8,467 nt of DNA, taken from assembly GCA_022571535.1 (NCBI GenBank), contig JACZXR010000076.1:1-8467 (forward strand). Direction: 5' to 3'. This document shows, piece by piece, positions 1 to 7,702 of this stretch. The translations under genes and the position numbers were made by a program. This DNA is from Deltaproteobacteria bacterium (GTDB taxonomy: Bacteria; Desulfobacterota; Binatia; UBA9968; CAXXLF01). Position 1 is the first letter of the stretch, and every line of letters starts with the position of its first letter. The notes below the pieces were generated by a model, which saw only the letters and a program-made list of their open reading frames with translations, was not told the origin of the DNA and searched no databases.

Positions 1-121
1 TTCAAGCATGAATCAGCAACTCACCTTTAGTGTAGTTGTAGACCGACGATCAAAATGCCGGTAACTGGTGTCCTAAGCCTCTCAACACCAGAAATGCCTC
101 GATTATTTTTTCGGATCGGGG

Positions 122-2152
122 TTAAATCTTCTGCAACTGGGTCAAGATCCGATCCATCTTTTGTAGTCCATCGCCAAAATCGCTCCGTTTCGAAAAACGG
201 GCGTGCTGGTACAGCGAGGTGAAATCCTTTACCAACCTGCTCCCGTTTCTTTCCACTGCTCGACTGAACTCGTCTGGGGTTTCCCCGGGCTTTTTTCTAA
301 ACCCTTTTTTTCCGAGGAGGATAAGGAGGCGGCGGTAACGTTCTGTTGCCTGGTGTGAAAGGGGCTTGGTAGTGGCTCGCCCCGCTATTTTCTTTCTCCT
401 CCACCACATCCAACCTAGGAAAAAGGCCGGAGGCAGAAACCCCAGCGCCATCCACCAATCTGGTTTGCCTACCAACCATCTGCGCAGCTTTGAGATTGAA
501 AAGCCACGAGGGTCGAAGTTGAACCAGGTAGTGGGTCGGCTGAGAGCGGTGAAGATTTGATACTGGTCGCCGAAGCCAAAGTTGACCACATAGCGATACC
601 AGCGCATCCTCAAGAAATCGATAAAGTGGGCCATGGATTCGAAATAATTTCTACCGCCAACTCTGAGATCAGGAGGGGTGGCATCGAGTGTCACCCATCC
701 CTTATCTCCAAAGTAGGCCTCCACCCAACTGTGGGCGTTGCTGTTGCGGATGAGATAGTATTCCCCATAGGGGTTCCAGTCCCCGCCGAGGTACCCGTTA
801 ACCACTCGAGCAGGAATGCCTATACTGCGAAGCATCACCGTCAGAGAAGAAGAATAATATTCGCAATCCCCCTGGCGGACCTCGAAGAGAAAACTTGCCA
901 GCGGGTCTCCCCCGCCGGTTGGAAGGCCCTTCAGGGAGTAACGATAGTTCTTTTTTAGATAGCTCTCCAGGGCGCGGGCTTTTTCCATTTCCCCGTCCCT
1001 TCCTTTCGTGATGCGTCGAGCGAGGCTGAGGATGCGAGGGTCCATGGTGGGGAGTTGGAGAAAATTGCTTCCGCTGGTATTTTCGTGCCCGTTTGCATTG
1101 AGGGTTGAGAGGACCGAGTAAGAGGTTTGAAAGGTAAAGGGTCGGGCGGTGCGGAGGTTTCCTAGGGGGTCGAGAAAAAGGTGACGAAGCCTCCCTGAGA
1201 TCGTGACCGGCCTACCCAAGGCAAAGAGCGCGCGTGAGCCGGTAGGTTCCAAAATGATTTCCTGACGTATGACCGGGCCTTTGTGACCCGGCGAATCGTC
1301 CACAAGGTAGCTTCCTCTCACGCGCCTTACCTGAGTTAGCTTGATTTTGCTCCTCTCCCATTTCCGCCCATCGAAGCGATCCAGTGACATTCCCCGCCAG
1401 TAAAGCGTTTTCCCTCTGAGGAGATCAGGTCGGTCGATGCTTACCCGCATTGCCACCGCGTTGTTTTTCTTGATTTCCGCCACGTCTCCAAGGGAGAGGT
1501 GATCTGAAAAACCTGTTACCGCTGCTCCACTAGCCCAGGAGTCTCCCAAAATACCCACGCTCACGCGAGGAAATATGATGAAGAAAACCAGAGTTAGGAG
1601 AAATAGGACCCCGCTGATTCTTCCCACTAAACAAAAGAGGGACCAGCTTACCAATTGGCGGTGTCTTTCAGGGTCTTCCCCTGCTGATTCCATGCCCTGC
1701 TTTAGGTGAAACAGGACGAGCACCCAGGGGGCAGTGAAAATATAGAGAATAAAAATCAAGGCAAAAGAAATCTCTACGCTCAGGGCCGAGGCAGAAACTA
1801 TGCTAAAGAGAGACAACAGGTAGAGTTGAAGCCAGTCCCGTCTCTTTTTGGATGCGAGAAGTTTTACTGCCTGGAGGGCGAGTAGAAAGTGGACGAGCTC
1901 CTGAATAGGCAGGGCCTTAAGGATAAAAATCGAGAAGAGGGTCTGGATAAAAACCCCCACGATGATGATGTTTGCCAGGAGCTTGGGCAGAGTTCCCTTC
2001 CCACCCTTGATCTCTGCGAGCACTGCCAAGGCAAACGATACTCCGGTGAGCAGAAGATAAGGTGATGACAGCTCCCTGGTGAGGAGCAGACCGGTCAGGC
2101 CGAGGAGGATGAGGAGGTAGGAAGAGGCAAGGTAGACACCATTGAAGCTCAT
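122..2152 (-). CDS. TgpA-like transmembrane transglutaminase (DUF3488 / transglutaminase core)
   Basis: This is a membrane protein with a transglutaminase-fold domain that would face the periplasm or cell exterior. From the ATG at 2152 it is 676 residues long. The first ~200 residues hold about six hydrophobic segments. They are followed by a DUF3488-type stretch (GFSDHLSLGDVAEIKKN, about 214-230) and the transglutaminase core with the catalytic triad Cys430 (GDCEYYSS), His474 (NAHSWVEAYF) and Asp490 (TLDATPP). Another membrane helix lies near 566-584, followed by a basic cytosolic tail. This order matches the TgpA family, in which the triad is thought to act in peptide or protein cross-linking or cleavage; the substrate is generally unknown. 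It is the last gene of the moxR-DUF58-tgpA operon. A TTG start at 2170 is possible, but the ATG at 2152 overlaps the DUF58 stop as ATGA and has a better-placed ribosome binding site. Confidence 0.9.
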   Translation of the reverse strand: MSFNGVYLASSYLLILLGLTGLLLTRELSSPYLLLTGVSFALAVLAEIKGGKGTLPKLLANIIIVGVFIQTLFSIFILKALPIQELVHFLLALQAVKLLASKKRRDWLQLYLLSLFSIVSASALSVEISFALIFILYIFTAPWVLVLFHLKQGMESAGEDPERHRQLVSWSLFCLVGRISGVLFLLTLVFFIIFPRVSVGILGDSWASGAAVTGFSDHLSLGDVAEIKKNNAVAMRVSIDRPDLLRGKTLYWRGMSLDRFDGRKWERSKIKLTQVRRVRGSYLVDDSPGHKGPVIRQEIILEPTGSRALFALGRPVTISGRLRHLFLDPLGNLRTARPFTFQTSYSVLSTLNANGHENTSGSNFLQLPTMDPRILSLARRITKGRDGEMEKARALESYLKKNYRYSLKGLPTGGGDPLASFLFEVRQGDCEYYSSSLTVMLRSIGIPARVVNGYLGGDWNPYGEYYLIRNSNAHSWVEAYFGDKGWVTLDATPPDLRVGGRNYFESMAHFIDFLRMRWYRYVVNFGFGDQYQIFTALSRPTTWFNFDPRGFSISKLRRWLVGKPDWWMALGFLPPAFFLGWMWWRRKKIAGRATTKPLSHQATERYRRLLILLGKKGFRKKPGETPDEFSRAVERNGSRLVKDFTSLYQHARFSKRSDFGDGLQKMDRILTQLQKI

Positions 2153-3240
2153 GCCTGGACCACCTCGCAAGGGGGAAGGGGGGACGGGAGAGAGGACTCT
2201 CCCTGGAGAAAGATTCCACCTCCTTCACGGGTAACGCTGGCGCACCATTTCTCAAATCCCTCCCGAGTTAGACCACGAGATGGTGAGATGAGGGCAAGCC
2301 GGCGGAGGCTTGCGCTCAATTCGCGTTTGCCTGCCGTCGGTTCCAAGTTCTCCTCCCAAGTAGCAAAGGTCATGGGCGCCCCCTGCCTCATCAGTGAGCG
2401 CAGCAGGCTTGCAGCAAGCTCCACGGCTTGCTCAAACCGCTCTCCGTCTGCCCCTCTGTTGTCGAAGAAGATCGCTCGGGGAGGCTCGATCTCCTCGGCG
2501 AATTCCTTCATCATGAGCTGGCCAGTCCGCGCCGACGTGGGCCAGTGGATGAGCCTGTGGTCGTCCTCGGGGAGGGCAGGCCGCAAGCTCAGGATCTCTT
2601 CTCCCCAGCGCCTTTTCTTTCTTCCGACATGGTCTTTTCCTTTGACCAGGGCATGAATCCGTGCACTCTCCCTATGGGCCGGATACGCGACAAAGCTCTG
2701 ATGAAGGGGGATGATCCGAATTTTTTCAAAGAGGCCGAAGGGAAATCGAGTCGCAATGTGGATGGTGCTAAATTGGTAAAGTCCCCTCCTTGTTACGCGA
2801 GCGAGGTAGTGGAAAGTTTTTAACTCGCCCGCTGCCAGGGAGGGAAGATAACCCAGGGTCTGCCGGGGGAGGAAGTCCCCGCTATCACGGATGGTGAGGG
2901 AGTAGGAGATTTTATGCCGAGAGGGGTTTCGCACTTCCAACACGACCGCAAAGGGAATGCGGGCCGTGACCTCTGATGGGATATGGCGACGGACCTCGAT
3001 GCCCCGCAGCACCCTCTCCGAGAGTATCCCCGAGACAATAACCACGCCTAGCAAAAGGCCGAAGACTAGATAGAAGAGATTGTGCCCGGTGTTGATGGCG
3101 ATCAAACCGATGCACAGGGTAAGAACGGAAAAGAACCATCCTTCCAGCGTGAAGTGAAGACGCCGGTAGGGGTAGAAATATTTTTTCCAACCCCTAGCCC
3201 TTGCCCATGCCTGGTTTAGTATTTGTCCAACAGGGTTCAT
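2149..3240 (-). CDS. DUF58 domain membrane protein
   Basis: A 363-residue protein of the DUF58 family, the usual partner of MoxR ATPases. After a short basic N-terminus, two adjacent hydrophobic segments (about 35-50 and 54-72) form a membrane hairpin. A beta-rich region follows (about 80-180). The DUF58 signature LRPALPEDDHRLIHW lies at 219-233, followed by SARTGQLMMKEF at 236-247. The C-terminal part resembles the von Willebrand A-like fold of the family, but the IFFDNRG segment (257-263) does not show a clear metal-binding DxSxS motif. The start ATG overlaps the moxR stop (ATGA at 3237-3240), and the stop overlaps the start of the transglutaminase gene, so all three are probably translated as a coupled set. 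A likely role is as a membrane scaffold acted on by the MoxR ATPase; this rests on family knowledge, not on direct evidence here. Confidence 0.9.
   Translation of the reverse strand: MNPVGQILNQAWARARGWKKYFYPYRRLHFTLEGWFFSVLTLCIGLIAINTGHNLFYLVFGLLLGVVIVSGILSERVLRGIEVRRHIPSEVTARIPFAVVLEVRNPSRHKISYSLTIRDSGDFLPRQTLGYLPSLAAGELKTFHYLARVTRRGLYQFSTIHIATRFPFGLFEKIRIIPLHQSFVAYPAHRESARIHALVKGKDHVGRKKRRWGEEILSLRPALPEDDHRLIHWPTSARTGQLMMKEFAEEIEPPRAIFFDNRGADGERFEQAVELAASLLRSLMRQGAPMTFATWEENLEPTAGKRELSASLRRLALISPSRGLTREGFEKWCASVTREGGGIFLQGESSLPSPLPPCEVVQA
2160..2166 (-). promoter_or_regulatory. Ribosome binding site that decides the transglutaminase start
   Basis: On the minus strand GAGGTGG lies 7 nt upstream of the ATG at 2152. 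It sits inside the end of the DUF58 gene, and the ATG overlaps that gene's TGA. This supports coupled translation from the ATG at 2152 over the upstream in-frame TTG at 2170, which has no comparable site. Confidence 0.6.
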
Positions 3241-4160
3241 AAGGGAACGGTCGCCTCTTCGATGAGCGCTCGGAGGATTCCCTCAGCTCGGCGCAAGTGT
3301 GCCGGGCCACTGCCTCCATCTGCGAGCAGGAGACGATGTGCCAGGACAGGAACCGCCAGCTCCTTGATATGGCGAGGGAGCACATAGTCGTTCCCTTCTA
3401 GGAAGGCATAGGCCTGAGAGGCACGATAAAGCGATTTAGTCGCCCGCGGGCTTCCGCCCAACGTAATAGCCGGCGACTTTCGGGTGGCCTCAACGATGTC
3501 GAGAACATAGCCCACGAGACTCTCTTCCACCCTGACCTGCTCCACGAGAGACTGCATTTCCACCACTTCCTCTGCCTGCATGACCGGCCTGAGTTCTCTA
3601 GGAAGGGGTGTACCCGTTACAACCTGCCGTTCTGACTCCCGATCCGGATATCCCAAGGAGATGCGCATGAGGAACCGGTCGAGTTGCGATTCTGGAAGGG
3701 GAAAAGTTCCCGCAAAGTCTGAGGGGTTTTGGGTGGCCAGGACCATAAAAGGGTGAGGGAGGGGGTAGGTAGTGCTATCGAGGGTTACCTGCCCTTCATT
3801 CATGGCCTCTAGGAGGGCACTTTGCGTGCGTGGCGTAGAGCGATTGATCTCATCGGCCAGAACAATGTGGTGAAAAATCGGCCCACTCTTTAGCCGAAAG
3901 GTTTGGTTTGAGGGTTCATAGATCACAGTTCCAAGAAGGTCCGAGGGGAGGAGATCGCTTGTAAACTGAATCCTCTGGAATGAACAGTTTAGAGAATTTG
4001 CCAAGGCCGCCGCGAGACTTGTCTTTCCAACCCCAGGAACGTCCTCAATTAGCAGATGGCCGCGGGCCAGGAGACTTATGACCGCCAGACGAATAGTATC
4101 GTCCTTACCCCGGATGACCTTGCTAATATTTCTAATTAGATTATTGATCTTTTCCTGCAT
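3237..4160 (-). CDS. MoxR-family AAA+ ATPase
   Basis: A 307-residue cytosolic AAA+ ATPase of the MoxR group. Visible motifs in order: Walker A in EDVPGVGKTSL (39-49), Walker B IVLADEINR (99-107), sensor 1 ATQNPSD (142-148), the arginine-finger region ESQLDRF (157-163) and sensor 2 SPRATKSL (237-244). Length and motif spacing are normal for the family and no key residue is missing. MoxR proteins are thought to act as chaperone-like remodellers that assemble or activate partner complexes, commonly the DUF58 protein encoded next door. It is the first gene of the operon. The start ATG at 4160 has no strong Shine-Dalgarno (the preceding minus-strand bases are TAATGGCCTC), but the N-terminus aligns well with the usual MoxR beginning, so the start is acceptable. 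Confidence 0.93.
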   Translation of the reverse strand: MQEKINNLIRNISKVIRGKDDTIRLAVISLLARGHLLIEDVPGVGKTSLAAALANSLNCSFQRIQFTSDLLPSDLLGTVIYEPSNQTFRLKSGPIFHHIVLADEINRSTPRTQSALLEAMNEGQVTLDSTTYPLPHPFMVLATQNPSDFAGTFPLPESQLDRFLMRISLGYPDRESERQVVTGTPLPRELRPVMQAEEVVEMQSLVEQVRVEESLVGYVLDIVEATRKSPAITLGGSPRATKSLYRASQAYAFLEGNDYVLPRHIKELAVPVLAHRLLLADGGSGPAHLRRAEGILRALIEEATVPL

Positions 4161-4520
4161 GAGGCCATTACTTTATTATCGGATGAAACTAGTCTAACTT
4201 TTGCCCGCTATCGCCGCAAGTTAGTGTCATTGGTGCTAGATTGTGGCGGGAGGTCCGGAGAAAAGGACAGACATAGCGCAAGTGTAACGCAAGAGGTATG
4301 CCACGAAGGCATCTTCAAGATCTGAAAGATACCGATTTTCCTGTGATTTTATAGGGATAAGTCGGGTGCTCAGTAGGAATTTTGAGCTTTTAGGCCTATC
4401 GATTGACAATAATTGGCCAGGGCATGCCAAGGATGTCCTTTTTGGTCAATCTCTGCTCGGCTCTGTGAGCTCTAAGGACCCTCTGGGTTGACACGGCACG
4501 CGAGGCAGGACTTGTCCGTT
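4161..4520. other. Non-coding gap upstream of moxR
   Basis: About 360 bp with no convincing gene. A 64-codon minus-strand ORF (4236-4430) has no recognisable domain and no good ribosome binding site, so I do not call it. The stretch contains a sigma-54-like motif facing moxR (4288-4303). There are also two TTGACA hexamers on the plus strand (4403-4408 and 4488-4493), neither followed by a credible -10 box at the right distance. The region probably holds the moxR promoter. Confidence 0.5.
4288..4303 (-). promoter_or_regulatory. Possible sigma-54 promoter for the moxR operon
   Basis: Read on the minus strand the bases are TGGCATACCTCTTGCG. They match the sigma-54 (-24/-12) pattern TGGCAC-N5-TTGCW at the key GG and GC, with exactly 10 nt between them. 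Differences are T for C at position 6 and G at the last position. The predicted start point would leave a leader of roughly 115 nt before the moxR ATG. No enhancer-binding site or IHF site was identified, and a chance match is possible. Confidence 0.3.
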
Positions 4521-4652
4521 CATTGATTCAATGTAAACCCCGCCTCTTGAGGCGGGCACAAAGCCGATGGGGTTTCCAACGGGGAGAAGCGGCAGTTCTC
4601 CCCGTTGGTCGAACACGGGGATTTAAACCCCGTGTTCGATATAACTTGATTC
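4521..4652 (-). repeat. Three-hairpin structured repeat, copy 1
   Basis: Reverse-complement partner of the element at 7703-7834; over the 119-bp core (4534-4652) it differs at 9 positions. Read on the minus strand the order is: hairpin 1 (4610-4638, 11-bp perfect stem, 7-nt loop), hairpin 2 (4576-4608, 13-bp perfect stem, 7-nt loop), a conserved spacer with AAACCCC, then hairpin 3 (4539-4556, CCCGCCTCAAGAGGCGGG). It begins 11 nt after the stop of the M20 gene and in the same orientation, so it would form the 3' end of that transcript. Hairpin 3 is followed by GTTTACATT, which is too poor in T for a confident intrinsic terminator. It could be a mobile structured repeat, a processing or termination signal, or an RNA element. 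Confidence 0.85.
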
Positions 4653-4663
4653 CTGGAGAGGTT

Positions 4664-5851
4664 TCAGCGATGGAGGGCCATAAAGGCAAATACCCTGGCG
4701 GCCTCAAAGACGCTATTGATCGAGACCAGGTCATGATCTGTATGCTGGAAGCGAATGTCACGGGAGCCGTAGTTAACTGCCTGAATGCCTTTAACATTGA
4801 GAAGACCTGTGTCATTTGCCGCTGTGGAGTAGCTGTATTCGGCCTCCCGTCCTAACATTGTCCGAATGGCTTTCCTCAGAGATACGGCTACATCGGCGTC
4901 CTTGGGAACCTCACAGGGGTACATAAAGTCTTTTCTTTGAAGCTCGACGCTAAAAGGGTCCAGGTTTCCTATGGCTTGTTCCAGGTCTTTTATGGCCTGA
5001 TCGGACTCATCACCGGGGAGAAGACGGCGATCAAGAAGAATTCGGCATTCACTCGGGATTGTGTGTGTAGCCTTGGGCAAGCTCTCAATAGATGTGGGGG
5101 TTAAAGAGGCCCGTCCAAGCTGGGGATGGGTCTTATCGGTGGGGTATGGCATCAGAGGCCTTAACCTTTCCAATGCCTTTACGGCTCCTTCAATGGCATT
5201 GGCACCTTCCCAGGGCCTGCTGCTATGGGCCTGCCGACCGCGCACTACCACAAGAACGTCAATGCGACCTTTATTGCCAAGCTGTATCTGAGGGGGACCA
5301 TCGATGATCCCCCAGTCTGCCTGCACTTTTCCATCACGCAACACATAATTCAGGGAGTCATGTTTCCCGCTCTCGCCGGCCGTGCTGGTCACAAAAGTGA
5401 GATCCCCCGGCAACTCCAATTTGCGTTTTGCAATGAGCTTCAATGCCAACATCATTGCCGCCAGGCTCCCTTTTTGCTCACAGGCCCCCCTGCCCCAGAC
5501 ACATTCGCCCTTAATCTCGTACGGAGTTCCGTCCACGATTGCGCCGGAGTATGGGTTCTGCATGGTGCTTGGTACGGCGTTCATGGCGTAGGAAACAAGG
5601 AGGAGACGTTTGCCTTCTCCCTTTCCCTTCAGGGAGGCGATGAGATTCCCCTTCTCATCGATGACCGTAGGAATCCCGGCCTCCTCCAGGTCAGGCTTTA
5701 TGACTTCTCGGATGAAGGCCAGGACTTGAGGCTCCTCCTCAAGCAGGTCCGTTTGCGGGCTGGGTCTCTGCACCAGCTTGACCACGAGTCGTTTGACCTC
5801 TTCGTACTGAAGGTCTTTCTCAATGAGTCCTTTTGCCTCTCCAGGATCCAT
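4664..5851 (-). CDS. M20-family (ArgE/DapE-like) amidohydrolase homologue with altered active site
   Basis: A 395-residue protein with the M20 peptidase/deacylase layout: a catalytic domain, an inserted dimerisation domain (about 190-310) and a C-terminal return to the catalytic domain. Recognisable landmarks are LLLVSYAMNAVP (83-94), GRGACEQKG (120-128), GESGK (159-163), the dimerisation-domain AHSSRPWEGANAI (208-220) and QHTDHDLVSI (369-378). Family members normally use two zinc ions to cleave amide bonds of N-acyl amino acids or small peptides. Here the expected His and Asp of the first metal motif are Ala89 and Asn91, the bridging Asp of the second motif is Glu125, and the general-base Glu is Gly159. 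His209 and His370 remain. The ATG lies 1 nt after the stop of the upstream cyclodeaminase-like gene and uses a GGAGGT inside that gene's end, so the pair is an operon. Substrate unknown; activity doubtful. Confidence 0.85.
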   Translation of the reverse strand: MDPGEAKGLIEKDLQYEEVKRLVVKLVQRPSPQTDLLEEEPQVLAFIREVIKPDLEEAGIPTVIDEKGNLIASLKGKGEGKRLLLVSYAMNAVPSTMQNPYSGAIVDGTPYEIKGECVWGRGACEQKGSLAAMMLALKLIAKRKLELPGDLTFVTSTAGESGKHDSLNYVLRDGKVQADWGIIDGPPQIQLGNKGRIDVLVVVRGRQAHSSRPWEGANAIEGAVKALERLRPLMPYPTDKTHPQLGRASLTPTSIESLPKATHTIPSECRILLDRRLLPGDESDQAIKDLEQAIGNLDPFSVELQRKDFMYPCEVPKDADVAVSLRKAIRTMLGREAEYSYSTAANDTGLLNVKGIQAVNYGSRDIRFQHTDHDLVSINSVFEAARVFAFMALHR

Positions 5852-5852
5852 A

Positions 5853-6833
5853 TTAGTTGACCTCCACTATGGTGCCGACCTTGTGGTCCAGCGCCTTCCG
5901 GTAAACGAGCTGAGCCGTGGCGACGTCCTGGAGGGCGATTCCTACCGACTTGTACAGAGTAATCTCCTCCGTGCTTACCCTTCCCGGTTTTGAGCCGGCC
6001 AGGACCTCGCCGATTTCAGCTGTAACGTGATCTTCCGCGATTGCACCTTCCCTGATCGCCAGCAGGATATCTCCACACTCCGACTTGATGGCCTCACGGG
6101 AGTCCACCACTAGTTTCGCACGCTTGATGGTTGCGCCATCGATCTCCCTGATATCCGGCCTGTGGGACCCGACTGCATTGATGTGAACACCAGGCTTAAG
6201 CCAATCGGCACTGAGGATCGGGTCCTTTGCGGTTGTCACCGTAGCCAACAGGTTGGCCACTCGGACAGCCTCTATGGCTGTGCTTACTGGCTCGATTTCG
6301 ATCCCGACCTCCGACTCCAGTTCCTTTTTCAAAAGCTCGGCGCTCTTGCCCGATTGACTGTAAACCTTGACCCTGGTGATCTTTCTGACTTTGCATAAAG
6401 CTCTGATGTGGGCCCTGGCCTGTGTGCCGGCGCCGAGCACCCCGAGCACGGGAGTTTCAGGGTTTGCCAGGGCCTTTGTTGCTACAGCAGAGGCACACGC
6501 CGTGCGTATGGCAGTGATATAACTACCGTCCATTAGGACCAACAGCTTTCCAGTCTCGGTACTGTAAAGGGCGATGGTGGCGAGAATCGCGGGGAGTCCT
6601 TGCCCGGGATTATCCTGGAAGTAGGTGACCACCTTCATTCCCAAAGAGTTGCCCTCACTGAGGTAGGCGGGCATGCTGGTCAGGCGCCCTTTGATCTGAG
6701 GCAACGGCACGACCAATCGAACAGGCATCACTGCCCTGCCGGTGGAGAATTGAAGGTGTGCCTGTTCTAGGACATCGATCAGCTCTTCGATATCGAGAAG
6801 TCCCCGGACCTCTTTTTCGGATAGAGCCAGCAT
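5853..6833 (-). CDS. Ornithine cyclodeaminase / mu-crystallin family protein
   Basis: A 326-residue NAD(P)-dependent enzyme of the ornithine cyclodeaminase/mu-crystallin family, which includes ornithine and alanine-type cyclodeaminases or dehydrogenases and ketimine (pyrroline-2-carboxylate) reductases. Visible: Arg39 in MPVRL, Lys67 in LGMKVVTYF, Arg110-Thr111 in [11 protein letters not shown], the Rossmann motif [10 protein letters not shown] (131-140), Asp227 in [12 protein letters not shown] (the position of the catalytic acid) and [10 protein letters not shown] (294-303). Length and motif order are those of the family and nothing is missing. It heads a two-gene operon with the M20 gene. 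The start has only a weak GAG upstream, so a nearby alternative start is possible. The exact reaction cannot be chosen from sequence. The pairing with an amidohydrolase homologue suggests metabolism of an amino acid or its acyl/cyclic derivative. Confidence 0.88.
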   Translation of the reverse strand: MLALSEKEVRGLLDIEELIDVLEQAHLQFSTGRAVMPVRLVVPLPQIKGRLTSMPAYLSEGNSLGMKVVTYFQDNPGQGLPAILATIALYSTETGKLLVLMDGSYITAIRTACASAVATKALANPETPVLGVLGAGTQARAHIRALCKVRKITRVKVYSQSGKSAELLKKELESEVGIEIEPVSTAIEAVRVANLLATVTTAKDPILSADWLKPGVHINAVGSHRPDIREIDGATIKRAKLVVDSREAIKSECGDILLAIREGAIAEDHVTAEIGEVLAGSKPGRVSTEEITLYKSVGIALQDVATAQLVYRKALDHKVGTIVEVN

Positions 6834-6966
6834 CGTCGACTCATAACATAAAGGGATAAAGGAGTGGAAGTTGTGGAGGAGGCCTTATAATTGTATATGA
6901 TCTGGAATGCATGGTATTTTCCTATGAGGTTAGAGATTTAGATGTGGTCGGAAAGGAGAAGAACAG
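6834..6966. promoter_or_regulatory. Divergent promoter region
   Basis: These 133 bp separate the minus-strand cyclodeaminase-like operon from the plus-strand selenoprotein candidate, so promoters for both must lie here or within the neighbouring genes. A TATAAT occurs on the plus strand at 6886-6891 but has no recognisable -35 box 17 bp upstream. The plus gene has a clear Shine-Dalgarno, AGGAG at 6954-6958, 8 nt before its ATG. No operator palindrome stands out. Confidence 0.4.
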
Positions 6967-7539
6967 ATGGCCCGTATTAGCTATGTCGACCCAAGGTCCA
7001 TCGACGATCCGGAGATTCGCCAGTGGCTTGAAGAGTCCATCCGAAAGGGAAGGCCCGGTCCGGAAAACCAGGCGATCCGTGCCCATCAGCCGGATGTCAT
7101 GCGGTCCTTTACCATGACTCGGCAATGGCTGTTTCACAACGGTGTGGTCGAACACGATCTGAAGGAACTGGTCCGTGTTCGAATCGCGACCAGCCTGGAG
7201 TGCATGTACTGATCGCATCAAGGAACTGCACGGTCCGTGCAGAACTCAGGGAGCAGGTTGGCAGAGCTGGACCGCTTTGAAGAGTCGGATAAATTTACGC
7301 ACCGTGAAAAGCTGGCGTTGCGCTACACGGATGCTATCGTGTGGAATCCTGCTAGCGCCGACGACGAGATGTGGAAACAGTTGCATGAAGAGTTCACCGA
7401 GCCCGAGCTGGTAGAGTTGGGATACTGGATCGGGTTCACCGCGGGTGGCCAGCGCTGGCTTCTTACTTTGGCAACGAGGCAGGGCGAGCTTGCGGCTGCC
7501 CTCAATCAAAATTTGGCAGCTCAGAATCAGAGCACCTGA
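6967..7539 (+). CDS. Carboxymuconolactone decarboxylase / AhpD-like selenoprotein (in-frame TGA as Sec82)
   Basis: Read through one in-frame TGA (7210-7212), this is a 190-residue protein of the carboxymuconolactone decarboxylase/AhpD family. The N-terminal part ends KELVRVRIATSLECMY, just where family members carry a CxxC redox motif. The TGA falls on the second Cys position, giving C79-M-Y-U82. The same frame stays open after the TGA and continues with family sequence (FEESDKF, REKLALRYTDAIVW, FTEPELVELGYWIGFTAGGQRW) to a TGA at 7537. A hairpin with a GGUC apex follows the internal TGA at SECIS distance. AhpD-like proteins use the motif for thiol-dependent peroxide reduction or related redox chemistry, and Sec-containing members are known. 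A good Shine-Dalgarno (AGGAG, 8 nt) supports the ATG. Alternatives are a Cys-to-stop nonsense mutation or a double frameshift; between U82 and about residue 100 the match to relatives is loose. Without recoding, it would be an 81-residue fragment. Confidence 0.75.
7213..7250 (+). promoter_or_regulatory. Candidate bacterial SECIS element
   Basis: Directly after the in-frame TGA, bases 7226-7242 (CTGCACGGTCCGTGCAG) form a perfect stem. It is 6 bp with a GGUCC loop, or 7 bp with a GUC loop. The apical GG begins 19 nt after the UGA. Known bacterial SECIS elements are hairpins within the coding sequence with a G-containing apical loop roughly 16-37 nt from the UGA, and the E. coli fdhF element also presents GGUC at nearly the same distance. 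SelB would bind the loop. An AA/AA internal loop followed by a possible short G-C/G-U extension flanks the stem. Confidence 0.7.
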
Positions 7540-7557
7540 ACCACAGTCTCGGAAGAC

Positions 7558-7605
7558 CCGCGGCGCTCTCCCCAAAGCCCCAGGGAAGCTGGGGATCTGC
7601 CGCGG
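7558..7605 (+). other. Stacked inverted repeats downstream of the selenoprotein gene
   Basis: An outer 7-bp stem, CCGCGGC (7558-7564) with GCCGCGG (7599-7605), encloses an inner 6-bp hairpin, CCCCAG-GGAAG-CTGGGG (7578-7594). A further GC-rich pairing, GCCCTC with GGGGGGC, follows around 7603-7622. The structure begins 18 nt after the stop codon. It may stabilise the transcript end or contribute to termination, but no T-run follows, so I do not call it an intrinsic terminator. Confidence 0.4.
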
Positions 7606-7702
7606 CCCTCATCAAGGGGGGGCTGTCGGCAAAAATCCATCGTAGTCTCTACCCTTTCATTTAATTTGTGCTACTATCGCGCCCTTGGATGAAAGTGTTT
7701 TA

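Noticed and set aside
65..91. Terminator hairpin CTGGTGT/ACACCAG in the left margin
   Set aside because: A 7-bp stem with a 13-nt loop; the T-rich run starts about 11 nt after it on the plus strand and there is none on the minus strand, so it fits neither neighbour.
557..958. 133-codon plus-strand ORF
   Set aside because: Antisense to the transglutaminase catalytic core, with no recognisable protein features.
4539..4556. Hairpin 3 of the repeat as a strong intrinsic terminator for the M20 operon
   Set aside because: The stem is suitable but the following bases (GTTTACATT) lack a proper T-run; recorded only as a possibility within the repeat.
4523..4855. 110-codon plus-strand and 95-codon minus-strand ORFs across repeat copy 1
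   Set aside because: They run through the hairpin repeat into the M20 gene; the repeat's palindromes explain the open frames and neither has a family signature.
5225..5860. 211-codon plus-strand ORF
   Set aside because: Lies wholly antisense to the well-supported M20 gene, has no domain signature, and reads as a shadow of that gene's codon pattern.
7205..7260. Two frameshifts instead of selenocysteine in the CMD/AhpD-like gene
   Set aside because: A neighbouring frame gives a locally relative-like stretch (TVRAELREQ), so I considered paired indels. This would need two compensating events, whereas the original frame is already open except for one TGA at the Cys position with a SECIS-like hairpin. 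It remains the main alternative.
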